DNA of 64,000 bases, taken from positions 1-64,000 of the forward strand of contig JAUSKU010000080.1 of NCBI GenBank assembly GCA_030646755.1. The letters run 5' to 3'. This stretch comes from Deltaproteobacteria bacterium (GTDB lineage: Bacteria; Desulfobacterota; JAENJC01). The position numbers were made by a program, and so were the translations under genes. Numbering within the stretch: position 1 is the stretch's first letter; every line of letters starts with the position of its first letter. Below the pieces are notes generated by a model. The model was given only the letters and a program-made list of their open reading frames with translations. It had not been told where the DNA came from and did no database searches. Positions 9,679 through 18,136 of this stretch are shown in pieces.

Positions 9679-11027
9679 TCCCTCACCTCTATCCCGCAGG
9701 CCTTAATCTTTTTGTGAAGGTGGCTCCTCTCTATTCCCATCGCCTCGGCAGTCCTTGATATATTCCATCCGTTCTCTTCAAGCCTCCTCAAGATCAGCTC
9801 CTTCTCAAAGAGGTGTTTCGCCTCCCTGAGATCCAGGACGGAAAAAATGTCGTCCTTTGGGCCGCCTGAAGGCGTTCTCAGATATGGCGGGAGGTCATGA
9901 GGTTCTATGATCTGTGATGGTGTCATGATAACGAGTCTCTCGATAAGGTTCCTCAGCTCCCTTACATTCCCCGGCCAGTTGTACCTCTTGAAAAGAGCCA
10001 TGGCCTCCTGCGACACCTTTTTCCAAGGTTTCCCGCTCTTCCTTGAAAATTCACCAACGAAATGCTCGACAAAGAGCTGGATATCGTCAACCCTTTCCCT
10101 GAGAGGCGGTATGTGTAATGGAAGGACGTTCAGACGATAGAACAGGTCCTGACGGAACCTGCCGGCGGCTACCTCTTCTTCAAGATTTTTGTTTGTTGCG
10201 GCAACGACCCTGACATCAACCTTTATGCCCTTTGTCCCTCCGACTCGTTCAAACATTTGTTCCTGCAATATCCTCAGGATCTTTGCCTGGGTCTTGAGGG
10301 ACATATCTCCTATCTCATCAAGGAACAAAGTCCCATCGTGGGCCATGTCAAACTTACCTTTCTTCTGGGATGTGGCGCCGGTGAATGCGCCTTTTTCATA
10401 ACCAAAGAGTTCGCTCTCTATCAACTCCTCCGGGATGGCTGCACAGTTCACTGCCACAAAAGGTTTATTGTTCCTCAGGCTGAGGTTGTGTATATTCCAC
10501 GCCACCACCTCCTTGCCTGTGCCGTTTTCACCTGTAATCAGCACCCAGCCGTTTGAGGGGGCGGCCAGCTTTATCTCCTCCCTGAACCTCTTCATTACCT
10601 CGCTTTCACCGATAAGTGTGTGGCGTTCGTCACCCTTGAGTATCAGGTTTTCCTGCTCAAGCATTGAGGTCTCCAGGGCATGCCTGATGGTAATCATGAC
10701 CTTTTCAATGGAGAGGGGCTTTTCTATGAAGTCATACGCCCCAAGCCTTGTTGCCTTTACAGCGACCTCGATGGTGCCGTGGCCCGACATCATGACAACA
10801 GGGAGCTTGGGGAGGAGACGCTTCAAGCGGTTAAGGGTTTCAATCCCGTCTATCCCCGGCATCCATATGTCAAGGAGGATCAGGTCCGGAAGCTCATCGG
10901 ATGCCCTGGCAATCCCGCTTTCCCCATCAGGGGCTGTAAGGACCTCGAATCCCTCATCCTCCAGCGCACCTTTAAGGGAGGCCCTGATGCTCTCCTCGTC
11001 GTCTATTATAAGTATGGTCTTTGCCAT
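9675..11027 (-). CDS. NtrC-family sigma-54 response regulator (NtrX-like)
   Basis: A receiver domain (residues 1-115, Asp in LILLDIWMP) is followed by a sigma-54 AAA+ domain with Walker A GENGTGKE, the sigma-54 contact loop GAFTGA and Walker B GTLFLDEIGDM. A C-terminal Fis-type helix-turn-helix reads NISRTAEAMGIERSHLHKKI. The ATG at 11027 (MAKTILIIDDEE) is preferred: GGGGGA sits 5-6 bp upstream, and the 12 extra upstream residues resemble no receiver start. The gene follows an NtrY-like kinase and precedes lptD with a 4-bp overlap, so this pair probably controls envelope functions at sigma-54 promoters. About 450 residues is normal for the family. Confidence 0.9.
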   Translation of the reverse strand: MAKTILIIDDEESIRASLKGALEDEGFEVLTAPDGESGIARASDELPDLILLDIWMPGIDGIETLNRLKRLLPKLPVVMMSGHGTIEVAVKATRLGAYDFIEKPLSIEKVMITIRHALETSMLEQENLILKGDERHTLIGESEVMKRFREEIKLAAPSNGWVLITGENGTGKEVVAWNIHNLSLRNNKPFVAVNCAAIPEELIESELFGYEKGAFTGATSQKKGKFDMAHDGTLFLDEIGDMSLKTQAKILRILQEQMFERVGGTKGIKVDVRVVAATNKNLEEEVAAGRFRQDLFYRLNVLPLHIPPLRERVDDIQLFVEHFVGEFSRKSGKPWKKVSQEAMALFKRYNWPGNVRELRNLIERLVIMTPSQIIEPHDLPPYLRTPSGGPKDDIFSVLDLREAKHLFEKELILRRLEENGWNISRTAEAMGIERSHLHKKIKACGIEVRE

Positions 11028-11051
11028 TATTCCCCCGGAAAATGTTTTATA

Positions 11052-11141
11052 CCCCATCCCCACCCCCGCCCCCGCCCTCCCCTTGAAGGGGAGGGAAATT
11101 TCCTCTCCATCAGGGAGAGGATTAAGGTGAGGGTGGGGTTA
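11052..11141. repeat. C-rich palindromic repeat between kinase and regulator
   Basis: The two-unit C-rich fold-back (CCCTCCCCTTGAAGGGGAGG, then CTCTCCATCAGGGAGAGG) fills the 117-bp gap between the NtrY-like kinase and the NtrX-like regulator on the minus strand. In mRNA it could form a strong hairpin and lower regulator expression relative to the kinase. Confidence 0.6.
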
Positions 11142-11144
11142 ATT

Positions 11145-13304
11145 TTATATCTTTACAGGTAATTCGATAACGATCCTGGTCCCCTTCGGTTCGTTGTCCA
11201 AGACCCTTATATATCCGTTATGGTCTGAGACAATGGTATTTACAATTACCAGACCCAGACCTGTCCCGCCTTTTTTCGTGGAGAAGTAGGGCTCGAAGAG
11301 CCTTCCCTTGTCCTCCAGTAGGATTCCTGAGCCGTTGTCAGCCACTTCTATCCTTGCCAGCCGCAGGTCATCATCATAAAATGTTTTAACCCTGACCTCT
11401 CCATTTTCACTTACTGCTGCAACGGCATTATCTATAAGATTTATCAATGCCCTCTTTATCTGGTCCCTGTCAAGGTTTAGTTCCGGCATCATCTTGTCCA
11501 GCTCCGTCTGAAAAGCCACACCCTTGTGTGCCTCCTTAAACAGGAATATCGCCTCCCTTGCGATTTCGTTTATGTCGTTCGGTGAAGGGTTTGCTGCCGG
11601 CATCCTGGCGAAATTGGAGAACTCATTGACTAAAACCTTTAATTCCTCCACCTGCTTGACTATTGTCCTCGTGCACTCCTGGAAGACCTCGCTTCCATCT
11701 CCAACCCTGTCCCCGAACCTCTTCTGAAGCCTCTCAGCTGAAAGCTGTATCGGGGTAAGGGGGTTTTTTATCTCATGGGCTATCCTCCTGGCTACCTCCC
11801 TCCAGGCTGCCATCCTCTGGGCCTTTATGAGCTGGGTGAGGTCGTCAAATACTATGACCATGCCAAGATAGTTCCCTTTGTCGTCCTTGAGGGTGGTTAT
11901 GCTGATCATGACCGTCAAGGTCTTGCCCTTCAGTTTAAGCTGGACCTCTTTTTGAAGTGTATCTTCATGGGATGCGTTCAGCTCCCTTATAAGGCCCTTC
12001 ATGAGATCGAGATGCTCCTGAGAAAGGACTTCCTTGTAATTCCTTCCTATAAACCTCGACGTGTCTATTTCCAGTAACTTCTCTGCCGAATGGTTAACGG
12101 TGGTTATCTTCCCTGCTTTATCGAGGGACACAACTCCCGCTGCAACGCTCCCCAGAATAATCTCTATATAGTGCCTTCTACTTTCGAGGTCCCTGTTCGC
12201 CTCCTCTAATCCGGCCTTCCCTGCCTTAAGGTCAGCAGTCATGCTGTTGAATGAGTCTACAAGGATGCCGAGTTCCGTATCCGCCGGGGGATTTATATAT
12301 ACATCCAACTCCCCTTCCGCAACCTTCCTGGTCCCTTCAGCCAGCTCCTGAATCGGTACTGTTATCCCTTTTGCAAGATTGAAGCTGAACCATGTGGCTG
12401 AGAATATTATCAGGAGGGCGACCATCGCAAACAGTAAAAAATAACTGAGTTTTATAGGTGTCTTGAATAGCTGATACTGTTTGAACTCCTCAAAGGAGTT
12501 GGATATCTCCCTCATCCTTTTAACAAGCCTTTTGGGGATGTAGTGATCAACTACCACAACCCCAATGATATTTGAATCAGGGCCCCGGACAGGGGACAGG
12601 CCGCGGACCACCTCCCCCTTTTCGAGTGTGTCAACTGTATAATATTCGCCTTTTAAGGCCTTTGTAATGGCATCTTTATCAGGCCTGGTAAGGATTCTCT
12701 TCGGGATATCACCTGATATCGAAGAGGCCAGTTCTTTCCCTGACTGGGAAAAATACCAGAGGGCTCCGATCTTGTACTCCCTCTGTTTTTGTCCGGCTGT
12801 AGTCTTTATGTCATCCGGTATCCCGCCCGAAGCGACGGTCCTGGCGAAGTGGAGTACTTCCTCCGATGAGGACTGGTAGTAAATCTGAGCGACATTGAGG
12901 GACTCCTCCAACGATTTTTCTATCTGGAGGCTGAACCACTTGTTCATGGTGGAAGAAACGCTTCCCCACGCCAGTATGAATAATATGACGGTCGGGACAA
13001 AGGAGAAGGCGACAAAGGCCGTCACAAGCTTTGTCTTAAGCCTTGCACCGAGGACACCCCTTTTTCTCTCCAGGACAAGCTTTGCCACATTCCTCATGAC
13101 GAGGACCATAAGGAGAAGCAGGAATAATATATTCACGTTGAGAAAGGTTATAAGGAGGGTTGATGAAACAGAAACCCTCCAGTTTGTCTTCACGAAAAGG
13201 AAGTATGCCTCGGCGCCTATTAAAAGCAGAAATACCGAGAAAAGGATAAGAGCAGATCTCTTTCTCCTTCCTTCAGATTCAGGATTTAATGCATCGCTGT
13301 TCAT
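11145..13304 (-). CDS. NtrY-like membrane sensor histidine kinase
   Basis: The 719-residue protein begins with three hydrophobic helices (within residues 18-120), an extracytoplasmic sensing region and a further membrane helix near 295-320. HAMP (about 320-370) and PAS (about 385-480) domains follow. The kinase core has H-box RRIAHEIKNPLTPIQLSAER, N-box LINLIDNAVAAV, G1 VADNGSGI and G2 GGTGLGLVIVNTI. The IAHEIKNPLTPIQLSAERL wording is typical of NtrY. It starts directly after the stop of the DUF4390 gene and precedes the NtrX-like regulator, a common gene trio. The signal sensed is unknown; an envelope cue is inferred from the neighbours. Confidence 0.9.
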   Translation of the reverse strand: MNSDALNPESEGRRKRSALILFSVFLLLIGAEAYFLFVKTNWRVSVSSTLLITFLNVNILFLLLLMVLVMRNVAKLVLERKRGVLGARLKTKLVTAFVAFSFVPTVILFILAWGSVSSTMNKWFSLQIEKSLEESLNVAQIYYQSSSEEVLHFARTVASGGIPDDIKTTAGQKQREYKIGALWYFSQSGKELASSISGDIPKRILTRPDKDAITKALKGEYYTVDTLEKGEVVRGLSPVRGPDSNIIGVVVVDHYIPKRLVKRMREISNSFEEFKQYQLFKTPIKLSYFLLFAMVALLIIFSATWFSFNLAKGITVPIQELAEGTRKVAEGELDVYINPPADTELGILVDSFNSMTADLKAGKAGLEEANRDLESRRHYIEIILGSVAAGVVSLDKAGKITTVNHSAEKLLEIDTSRFIGRNYKEVLSQEHLDLMKGLIRELNASHEDTLQKEVQLKLKGKTLTVMISITTLKDDKGNYLGMVIVFDDLTQLIKAQRMAAWREVARRIAHEIKNPLTPIQLSAERLQKRFGDRVGDGSEVFQECTRTIVKQVEELKVLVNEFSNFARMPAANPSPNDINEIAREAIFLFKEAHKGVAFQTELDKMMPELNLDRDQIKRALINLIDNAVAAVSENGEVRVKTFYDDDLRLARIEVADNGSGILLEDKGRLFEPYFSTKKGGTGLGLVIVNTIVSDHNGYIRVLDNEPKGTRIVIELPVKI

Positions 13305-13862
13305 TTAGTACGTAAACTCCACCGTTTCCCACTCCGTCTCAAAATCCCAGTATGAGGCAAAGAAAAATAGATAATTGAGGGGAGGAGGGAGCTTTATGGT
13401 ATCCAGTTCGGCCTTTATCTGTAAAGAATACTGAGAGTCTTTTTGCAACTTGTCGAGATGTACCAGGGGGAATGCATCGACCCCTGCCATGAGCTCTTTG
13501 GCCTTCTTGAAGTCCTGGGTTACCACGGCCTCCTTTTTCTCGCTGGCTATAATGGTGAAATCCTTTCTGAGGGGGTCATACTTTATGGTATGGGAGATCC
13601 TTCTTGATTTTATTTGGGGGCCCAGCGTATCTCCAGCCTTGTTGTAAAGATGTATTCTATAGATGAAGGTGGTCGGTATCCCGCTCTGGATCGCCTCTTC
13701 AATCTTCGGCGTGAAAGAGCCGTCAACATAGAAATATATAGTGAGGTCTTTTTTGTCATTCGTGATAAGGGTATTCTTTATCCTGGCCTGTTCTGAAAAG
13801 GCAGGGGCAGGAGACAGAATCAGGAGAATCGCAAATGCAATTAATATTGTGGTTTTCGGCAT
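13305..13862 (-). CDS. DUF4390 family secreted protein
   Basis: This 185-residue protein starts with a clear signal peptide (MPKTTILIAFAILLILSPAP, cleavage near AFS-EQ). A beta-rich domain follows, with phrases such as TIYFYVDGSFTPKIEEAIQS and FVYRIHLY-like strands. DUF4390 proteins commonly sit directly upstream of NtrY-type kinases, as here with no gap. The role is unknown; a periplasmic accessory to the sensor kinase is a reasonable inference. Confidence 0.8.
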   Translation of the reverse strand: MPKTTILIAFAILLILSPAPAFSEQARIKNTLITNDKKDLTIYFYVDGSFTPKIEEAIQSGIPTTFIYRIHLYNKAGDTLGPQIKSRRISHTIKYDPLRKDFTIIASEKKEAVVTQDFKKAKELMAGVDAFPLVHLDKLQKDSQYSLQIKAELDTIKLPPPLNYLFFFASYWDFETEWETVEFTY

Positions 13863-13971
13863 GAAATAATAACCAATCTTATTAAAAAATAAGAGTTAGA
13901 ATAGCTAATTTTGGGAGGGAAGGCAAGGATAATCGGGGGAGGAAGCGTGATCAGTAGTCAGTTATAAGAGG

Positions 13972-14829
13972 TCAGTTAGACTTTATGTATTCCCAGCTTT
14001 CCGTGTCGGAAAGGAGCTTGCTTACAAGTTTGTGGGTGAGGGTATGCCCGCCCTTGTAAGACATGAAATGGCCTATCACAGGGGCCCCCATAAGATAAAG
14101 GTCTCCTATGGAGTCCAAGACCTTGTGTCGGACGAGTTCGTCAGGGAACCTTAGCCCTTCTTCATTTATGATCCCTGATTCATCGATAACTACGGCGTTT
14201 TCCAGGGAACCGCCCAGGGCAAGGCCGCTGGCCTTCAACATGTCGATGTCTTTCAGGAATCCGAAGGTCCTGGCGTCGGAAATATCCTCTTCAAAGACAA
14301 CGCTCAATGTGGAGACTGTCAATGACTGGGGCTCCAAGGCCTGGTGGTTGAAATCCACGGCGCATGTTATCCTTGACTCCGCTGCCGGGTATATGGCCGC
14401 CTCGCTTCCGCTGCTTTCAACCAGTACAGGTCTTTTCACAACTATGTATCTCCTGAACCCTTCCTGATCTGTGATCCCTGCCCCCTTTATCATCTTAACG
14501 AAAAAAGAGGCGCTTCCGTCCATTATCGGGACCTCAGGGCCGTCAATCTCTACTATGGCATTGTCAATCCTCATGAGGGAGAAGGCGGCCAGGAGATGTT
14601 CTACAGTAGCAACCATGGCATCACCTTTTTTGATAGTAGTGGCCAGGCGGGTATCGGAGACATAATCGCAGATGGCCTTTACGGAAGGGGAGCCTGGAAG
14701 GTCGACCCGTTTAAAGATTATACCTGTATCAGTTACGGCTGGCCTTAATGTGATATTCACATTCTTCCCGCTGTGAAGGCCCACACCGCTTCCTGATATG
14801 CTCTTTTTTATGGTCTTCTGGTAACGCAT
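13972..14829 (-). CDS. lpxC: UDP-3-O-acyl-N-acetylglucosamine deacetylase LpxC
   Basis: LpxC is the zinc deacetylase of the committed step of lipid A synthesis. The 285 residues include zinc-binding VEHLLAAF near residue 80, HKVLDSIGDLYLMG with the second His and Asp ligands, and the catalytic-base region GHFMSYKGGHTLTHKLV. The length is slightly short of the usual ~300. The last codon and stop fall within a dispersed AACTGACCTCTTATAACTGA-type repeat word, so the C-terminus may have been set by repeat insertion. It lies between pepA and the DUF4390 gene on the minus strand. Confidence 0.93.
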   Translation of the reverse strand: MRYQKTIKKSISGSGVGLHSGKNVNITLRPAVTDTGIIFKRVDLPGSPSVKAICDYVSDTRLATTIKKGDAMVATVEHLLAAFSLMRIDNAIVEIDGPEVPIMDGSASFFVKMIKGAGITDQEGFRRYIVVKRPVLVESSGSEAAIYPAAESRITCAVDFNHQALEPQSLTVSTLSVVFEEDISDARTFGFLKDIDMLKASGLALGGSLENAVVIDESGIINEEGLRFPDELVRHKVLDSIGDLYLMGAPVIGHFMSYKGGHTLTHKLVSKLLSDTESWEYIKSN

Positions 14830-14871
14830 TTTTCCTTATCCATAGATTTCACAGATTGCACAGAACAATCC

Positions 14872-16362
14872 TTATCCTTTCCATCCCATCAGAAACTCTG
14901 TCAGCAGTCTTACGCCAACACCTGTAGCCCCTTTGGGCCTGTATGGTCCCTCTTTTGAGTCCCAGGCTGTACATGCGATGTCTAAGTGTACCCAGGGGTA
15001 ATCGATGAACTTCTTGAGGAATATCCCTCCCGCAATAGTCCCTGCCTCTCGAACCCCTGAGTTCTTTACGTCAGCTATGTCGCTCTTGAGGAGGTCCTCG
15101 TATTCCTCCCACAAGGGAAGCTCCCATACCCTCTCGTAGCTCTTATCTCCGGCATTCTTGAGCAAGGCCTTTACCTTATCATCTGTCCCGAGCATACCGG
15201 TGGCATGCCTTCCAAGGGCAACTACACAGGCCCCCGTAAGCGTTGCAATATCCACTACTACCTTTGGTTCATACCTCTTGGCATAGACAAGGGCATCGGC
15301 AAGGATCAACCTCCCTTCCGCATCCGTGCTTATGACCTCGATGGTCTTCCCGTTCATGGCCTTGAGGACATCCCCTGGTTTGTAAGCAGTGCCGCTCGGC
15401 ATGTTTTCCGTGGCAGGTATCAGGCCAACTACGTTTATCGGGAGCTTCAGGCCTGATATTGCCATGAATGTACCGAGAACAGCAGCACCTCCGGCCATAT
15501 CGGATTTCATCTTCTCCATGTTCTCAGAAGGCTTTATAGAAATACCGCCTGTGTCAAAGGTTATGGCCTTGCCAACCAGGACTACTGGCTTCTCCTTTTT
15601 GTTCCCGTTGTATTCGAGGATAATAAACTTCGGAGGCTCATTGCTTCCCTGCGCCACGCCGAGGAGTGAGCCCATGCCGAGCCTCTCCATCTCGTCCCTG
15701 TCCAGTACCTGGCATTTCAACTTGAAGTTCTTTGCCAGGAGCATGGCTGTCTCTGCCATGATGGAGGGAGTCATATGGTTTGAAGGTTCATTTACCAGGT
15801 CTTTTGTAAAGTTGGCAGCCTCTGCCAGAACCTTCCCTGTGAAGGCCCCATCCCACGCACCCCTTTCATCATTCTTGCTGTCCACAAGTAATGTGACCTC
15901 TTTAATCTCTTTTTTACCATTTTCCTTATCGTTGGTCTTGTACTTATCAAACCTGTAAAGCCCAAGGATGCAACCTTCCAGCAAGGCCTGGGAGGAATCC
16001 TTAACAGGTTTAAGTTCATGGTGAAGCAAGGTGGCAAAGGAAGAAAGGCCGAGACAGGAAAGGTATGAAGCCGACTTCCCTGACGCCTGCCTGAGCCTGT
16101 CTTTCGTGAACTCTTTCTCTTTCCCAAGCCCTGTCAACAAGACCCTGGATGCAGGTATCTTCGCCATTGCAGGGATAAGATATGTCTGGTTCAGCTTACC
16201 CTTAAAGTCCCCGCTGTTCAGTGCCTCTCGAATTGCTCCGCTCAGGGCCTTATCCAGGGAGGTGACCTCCCTGCTGAACCCCTTTGCCCCCTCAAAAAGC
16301 CCTACAACAAGAGCCTCCGTCTTTTCTTTCTCAGGCCTTCCTATCTTAACCTTAATTTCCAC
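14872..16362 (-). CDS. pepA: Leucyl aminopeptidase (M17 family, PepA)
   Basis: The protein is a cytosolic dizinc aminopeptidase that removes N-terminal residues from peptides. The 496 residues fit the family. The C-terminal catalytic domain shows the metal-ligand Lys/Asp region VGKAITFDTGGISIKPS and the family signature NTDAEGRLILADAL. The N-terminal domain (to about residue 170) is more divergent, as usual. The gene is 15 bp from the CDF transporter gene and is followed by lpxC after 42 bp, consistent with one transcript. Confidence 0.93.
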   Translation of the reverse strand: MEIKVKIGRPEKEKTEALVVGLFEGAKGFSREVTSLDKALSGAIREALNSGDFKGKLNQTYLIPAMAKIPASRVLLTGLGKEKEFTKDRLRQASGKSASYLSCLGLSSFATLLHHELKPVKDSSQALLEGCILGLYRFDKYKTNDKENGKKEIKEVTLLVDSKNDERGAWDGAFTGKVLAEAANFTKDLVNEPSNHMTPSIMAETAMLLAKNFKLKCQVLDRDEMERLGMGSLLGVAQGSNEPPKFIILEYNGNKKEKPVVLVGKAITFDTGGISIKPSENMEKMKSDMAGGAAVLGTFMAISGLKLPINVVGLIPATENMPSGTAYKPGDVLKAMNGKTIEVISTDAEGRLILADALVYAKRYEPKVVVDIATLTGACVVALGRHATGMLGTDDKVKALLKNAGDKSYERVWELPLWEEYEDLLKSDIADVKNSGVREAGTIAGGIFLKKFIDYPWVHLDIACTAWDSKEGPYRPKGATGVGVRLLTEFLMGWKG

Positions 16363-16377
16363 ATCCCCTCCTCTATT

Positions 16378-17244
16378 TCATTCCTGCGGTTCCAGATGTA
16401 TCACAACGTCTATCACATCGGGCATCTCTGACTTTATCTTTTTCTCTACCTTTTCTGCGGCATCATGGGCGTCCTGCATGGTCATATCTGAAGGAACCAG
16501 GATGTGGCAGTCAAGATGGACCGCGTCACCCCTTCCCCTTACCCTGATATTATGGCACTCCCTGACCCCTTCCACGGAGTTGGCAATGGCCTCTATTTTG
16601 GCCAGATCAGAACTTATCAGAGGTGAGGCGTCAACCAGTACATGAGATGCCTCTTTGATTATGTTATATCCGAGATGACCTATCATTACCGCAATCACGA
16701 CCGTGGCTATGGGATCTATAATAGGATATCCCATCCTGCCGGCAGTAAGGCTGATCAATACTACGAAAGATGCCAGGAGGTCGCTCATTGTATGCTTTGC
16801 ATCAGCCACCAGGAAGTCGCTCTTAAGGGCCTTCCCCCTCCTGTATTCATAAGTGGTGACAAAGAGATTTATCCCCATGGTTACTATGACAATGCCGAAG
16901 CTCAAGTCCGTTACCACCAGCGGCTTCGGGCTCAAGAACTGTTCAGCCGCCTTCTTGAATACCTCAATGCATGCTACAAACAGGAGGGTGGCTATACCCA
17001 CTGTCGCCATGGTCTCAAACTTCTTATGGCCGTAATGATGTGTCCCGTCAGGCGGCTTAGAAGCCAGCCATATCCCTATAAGACCTATGATATTGGATGC
17101 CCCGTCGAATAACGAATGGACACCATCGGCCTGTATGCTGTTTATCCCTGCCAGATATCCATAAAATATCTTTACTATGGCGCCAAAAATATTTAATAGG
17201 AGTGTTATCCACAACACCTTCCTGACTTCAAGTGCATATACCAT
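16378..17244 (-). CDS. Cation diffusion facilitator (CDF) family transporter
   Basis: The 288-residue CDF antiporter exports divalent metal ions. About six membrane helices occupy residues 8-210. The metal site carries HSLFD in TM2 and HTMSD in TM5, followed by a C-terminal cytoplasmic regulatory domain ending at LEPQE. The HxxxD pair in TM5 is common in Zn, Fe or Mn transporters; the substrate cannot be fixed. It is the first gene of the minus-strand operon and diverges from lexA. A promoter at 17253-17280 would place its mRNA start 1-2 nt before the ATG. Confidence 0.88.
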   Translation of the reverse strand: MVYALEVRKVLWITLLLNIFGAIVKIFYGYLAGINSIQADGVHSLFDGASNIIGLIGIWLASKPPDGTHHYGHKKFETMATVGIATLLFVACIEVFKKAAEQFLSPKPLVVTDLSFGIVIVTMGINLFVTTYEYRRGKALKSDFLVADAKHTMSDLLASFVVLISLTAGRMGYPIIDPIATVVIAVMIGHLGYNIIKEASHVLVDASPLISSDLAKIEAIANSVEGVRECHNIRVRGRGDAVHLDCHILVPSDMTMQDAHDAAEKVEKKIKSEMPDVIDVVIHLEPQE

Positions 17245-17252
17245 TGCTGAAT

Positions 17253-17280
17253 ATTATCTTTATAAATAGTTCAGAGTCAA
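17253..17280 (-). promoter_or_regulatory. Sigma-70-like promoter for the CDF gene, nearly leaderless
   Basis: On the minus strand, -35 TTGACT (17275-17280) and -10 GATAAT (17253-17258) are 16 bp apart. Only 8 nt separate the -10 from the ATG at 17244, so transcription probably starts at or just before the start codon. Confidence 0.5.
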
Positions 17281-17299
17281 GGGTATATATCTTTTCCCC

Positions 17300-17328
17300 T
17301 TGACAGTGAACAAACGTTCACCTATAAT
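17300..17328 (+). promoter_or_regulatory. Consensus sigma-70 promoter of lexA with embedded SOS box
   Basis: TTGACA (17300-17305) and TATAAT (17323-17328) are separated by exactly 17 bp, a full consensus. Between them lies GTGAACAAACGTTCAC (17306-17321), a perfect 6-bp inverted repeat containing GAAC-N4-GTTC, the Gram-positive-type LexA box. LexA binding there would block RNA polymerase, giving autoregulation. The predicted mRNA start at about 17335 coincides with the ATG at 17336. Confidence 0.85.
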
Positions 17329-17335
17329 TGCCCTC

Positions 17336-17929
17336 ATGAAAAATGAAATACAAAGGGACAGATTAAAGTCCAGGGCAGAGGCGGTATCAGGGTTCTACCA
17401 GAAAACAGGGAGGATGCCGAGCTTCTCCGAGATAGGGGAGATGCTGGGGCTAAGGTCCAAGAACGCCGTATCTAAGCTTGTTTCAAGGCTTGAGGGGATG
17501 AATGTCCTTGAAAAGGACAAGACAGGAAGGCTTATCCCAGGTTCCATAGCATATCCGGTAAGAATCCTCGGGACTGTAGAGGCAGGGTTCCCAAGCCCTG
17601 CTGAGGAAGAGCTGGCAGACAATATTTCCCTTGACGACCTGCTGATTCAGAACAGGCAGGCCACATTCCTTCTAAAGGTATCAGGGGACTCCATGCTCGA
17701 CGCGGGGATAATGCCGGGTGACATGGTGATAGTGGACAGGTCCCAGACCCCAAAGAGCGGAGATATTGTCATCGCAGAGGTGGACGGGGCATGGACCATG
17801 AAGTACCTGAGAAGAAGAGGTGAAAGCGTGATCCTTATCCCTGCAAACCCCAAATACAAACCCATAAGGCCGAAGAACGAGCTAAAGGTTGCTGGGGTGG
17901 TCACTGCGGTGGTGAGGAAATATGGATGA
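17336..17929 (+). CDS. lexA: LexA SOS repressor / autoprotease
   Basis: LexA represses SOS genes and self-cleaves when RecA is activated. The 197 residues comprise an N-terminal winged helix (PSFSEIGEMLGLRSKNAVSK), an Ala-Gly cleavage site in GTVEAGFPSP, catalytic Ser in SGDSML and catalytic Lys in WTMKYL. The ATG at 17336 is chosen because an upstream in-frame start at 17300 lies inside the promoter itself. With the mRNA start predicted at 17335-17336, the transcript would be leaderless. A hairpin with a T-run follows at 17972-17994. Confidence 0.93.
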   Translation: MKNEIQRDRLKSRAEAVSGFYQKTGRMPSFSEIGEMLGLRSKNAVSKLVSRLEGMNVLEKDKTGRLIPGSIAYPVRILGTVEAGFPSPAEEELADNISLDDLLIQNRQATFLLKVSGDSMLDAGIMPGDMVIVDRSQTPKSGDIVIAEVDGAWTMKYLRRRGESVILIPANPKYKPIRPKNELKVAGVVTAVVRKYG

Positions 17930-17935
17930 GATGCC

Positions 17936-17964
17936 TTGACACCATATTGATATGATTATACTAT
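17936..17964 (+). promoter_or_regulatory. Possible sigma-70 promoter upstream of the nucleotidyltransferase gene
   Basis: TTGACA (17936-17941) precedes TACTAT (17959-17964) by 17 bp, or TATACT (17957-17962) by 15 bp. It lies just after the lexA stop. A hairpin with a T-run follows immediately, so a transcript might be attenuated or the match may be fortuitous. Confidence 0.35.
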
Positions 17965-17968
17965 CCAG

Positions 17969-17994
17969 TAGGGTGGGCTATGCCCACCGTTTTT
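17969..17994 (+). terminator. GTAG-headed palindrome followed by T-run (probable lexA terminator)
   Basis: GGTGGGC (17972-17978) pairs with GCCCACC (17982-17988) across a 3-nt loop and is followed by GTTTTT. The unit starts with GTAGGGTGGGC, the same repeat family as 37532, 39341 and 41090, so a dispersed repeat seems to serve as an intrinsic terminator 40 bp after lexA. Confidence 0.55.
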
Positions 17995-18136
17995 CTGGAA
18001 AAATTAGGGGGAGTAAACAGATGGGGATATTTGGACTTACGTTGGGGAGGGCTGGGCAGAATGAGTTGTCTTGCAACGTCACAATATGCTATATTTTGAG
18101 ATATGATTTCAGATAACCTTTAAAAGAGGAGAATTT

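Noticed and set aside
10435..11130. 231-residue open frame on the plus strand
   Set aside because: It is antisense to the receiver and AAA+ domains of the NtrX-like regulator, Ser/Pro-rich, and without domain features.
15389..15958. 189-residue plus-strand open frame
   Set aside because: Antisense to the conserved catalytic domain of PepA; no start signal.
16031..17112. Plus-strand frames across the CDF and pepA genes
   Set aside because: Both are antisense to strongly conserved proteins and show no domain features.
17300..17335. Upstream lexA start at 17300
   Set aside because: It would begin inside the -35 box of a consensus promoter, so the codons would not be transcribed.
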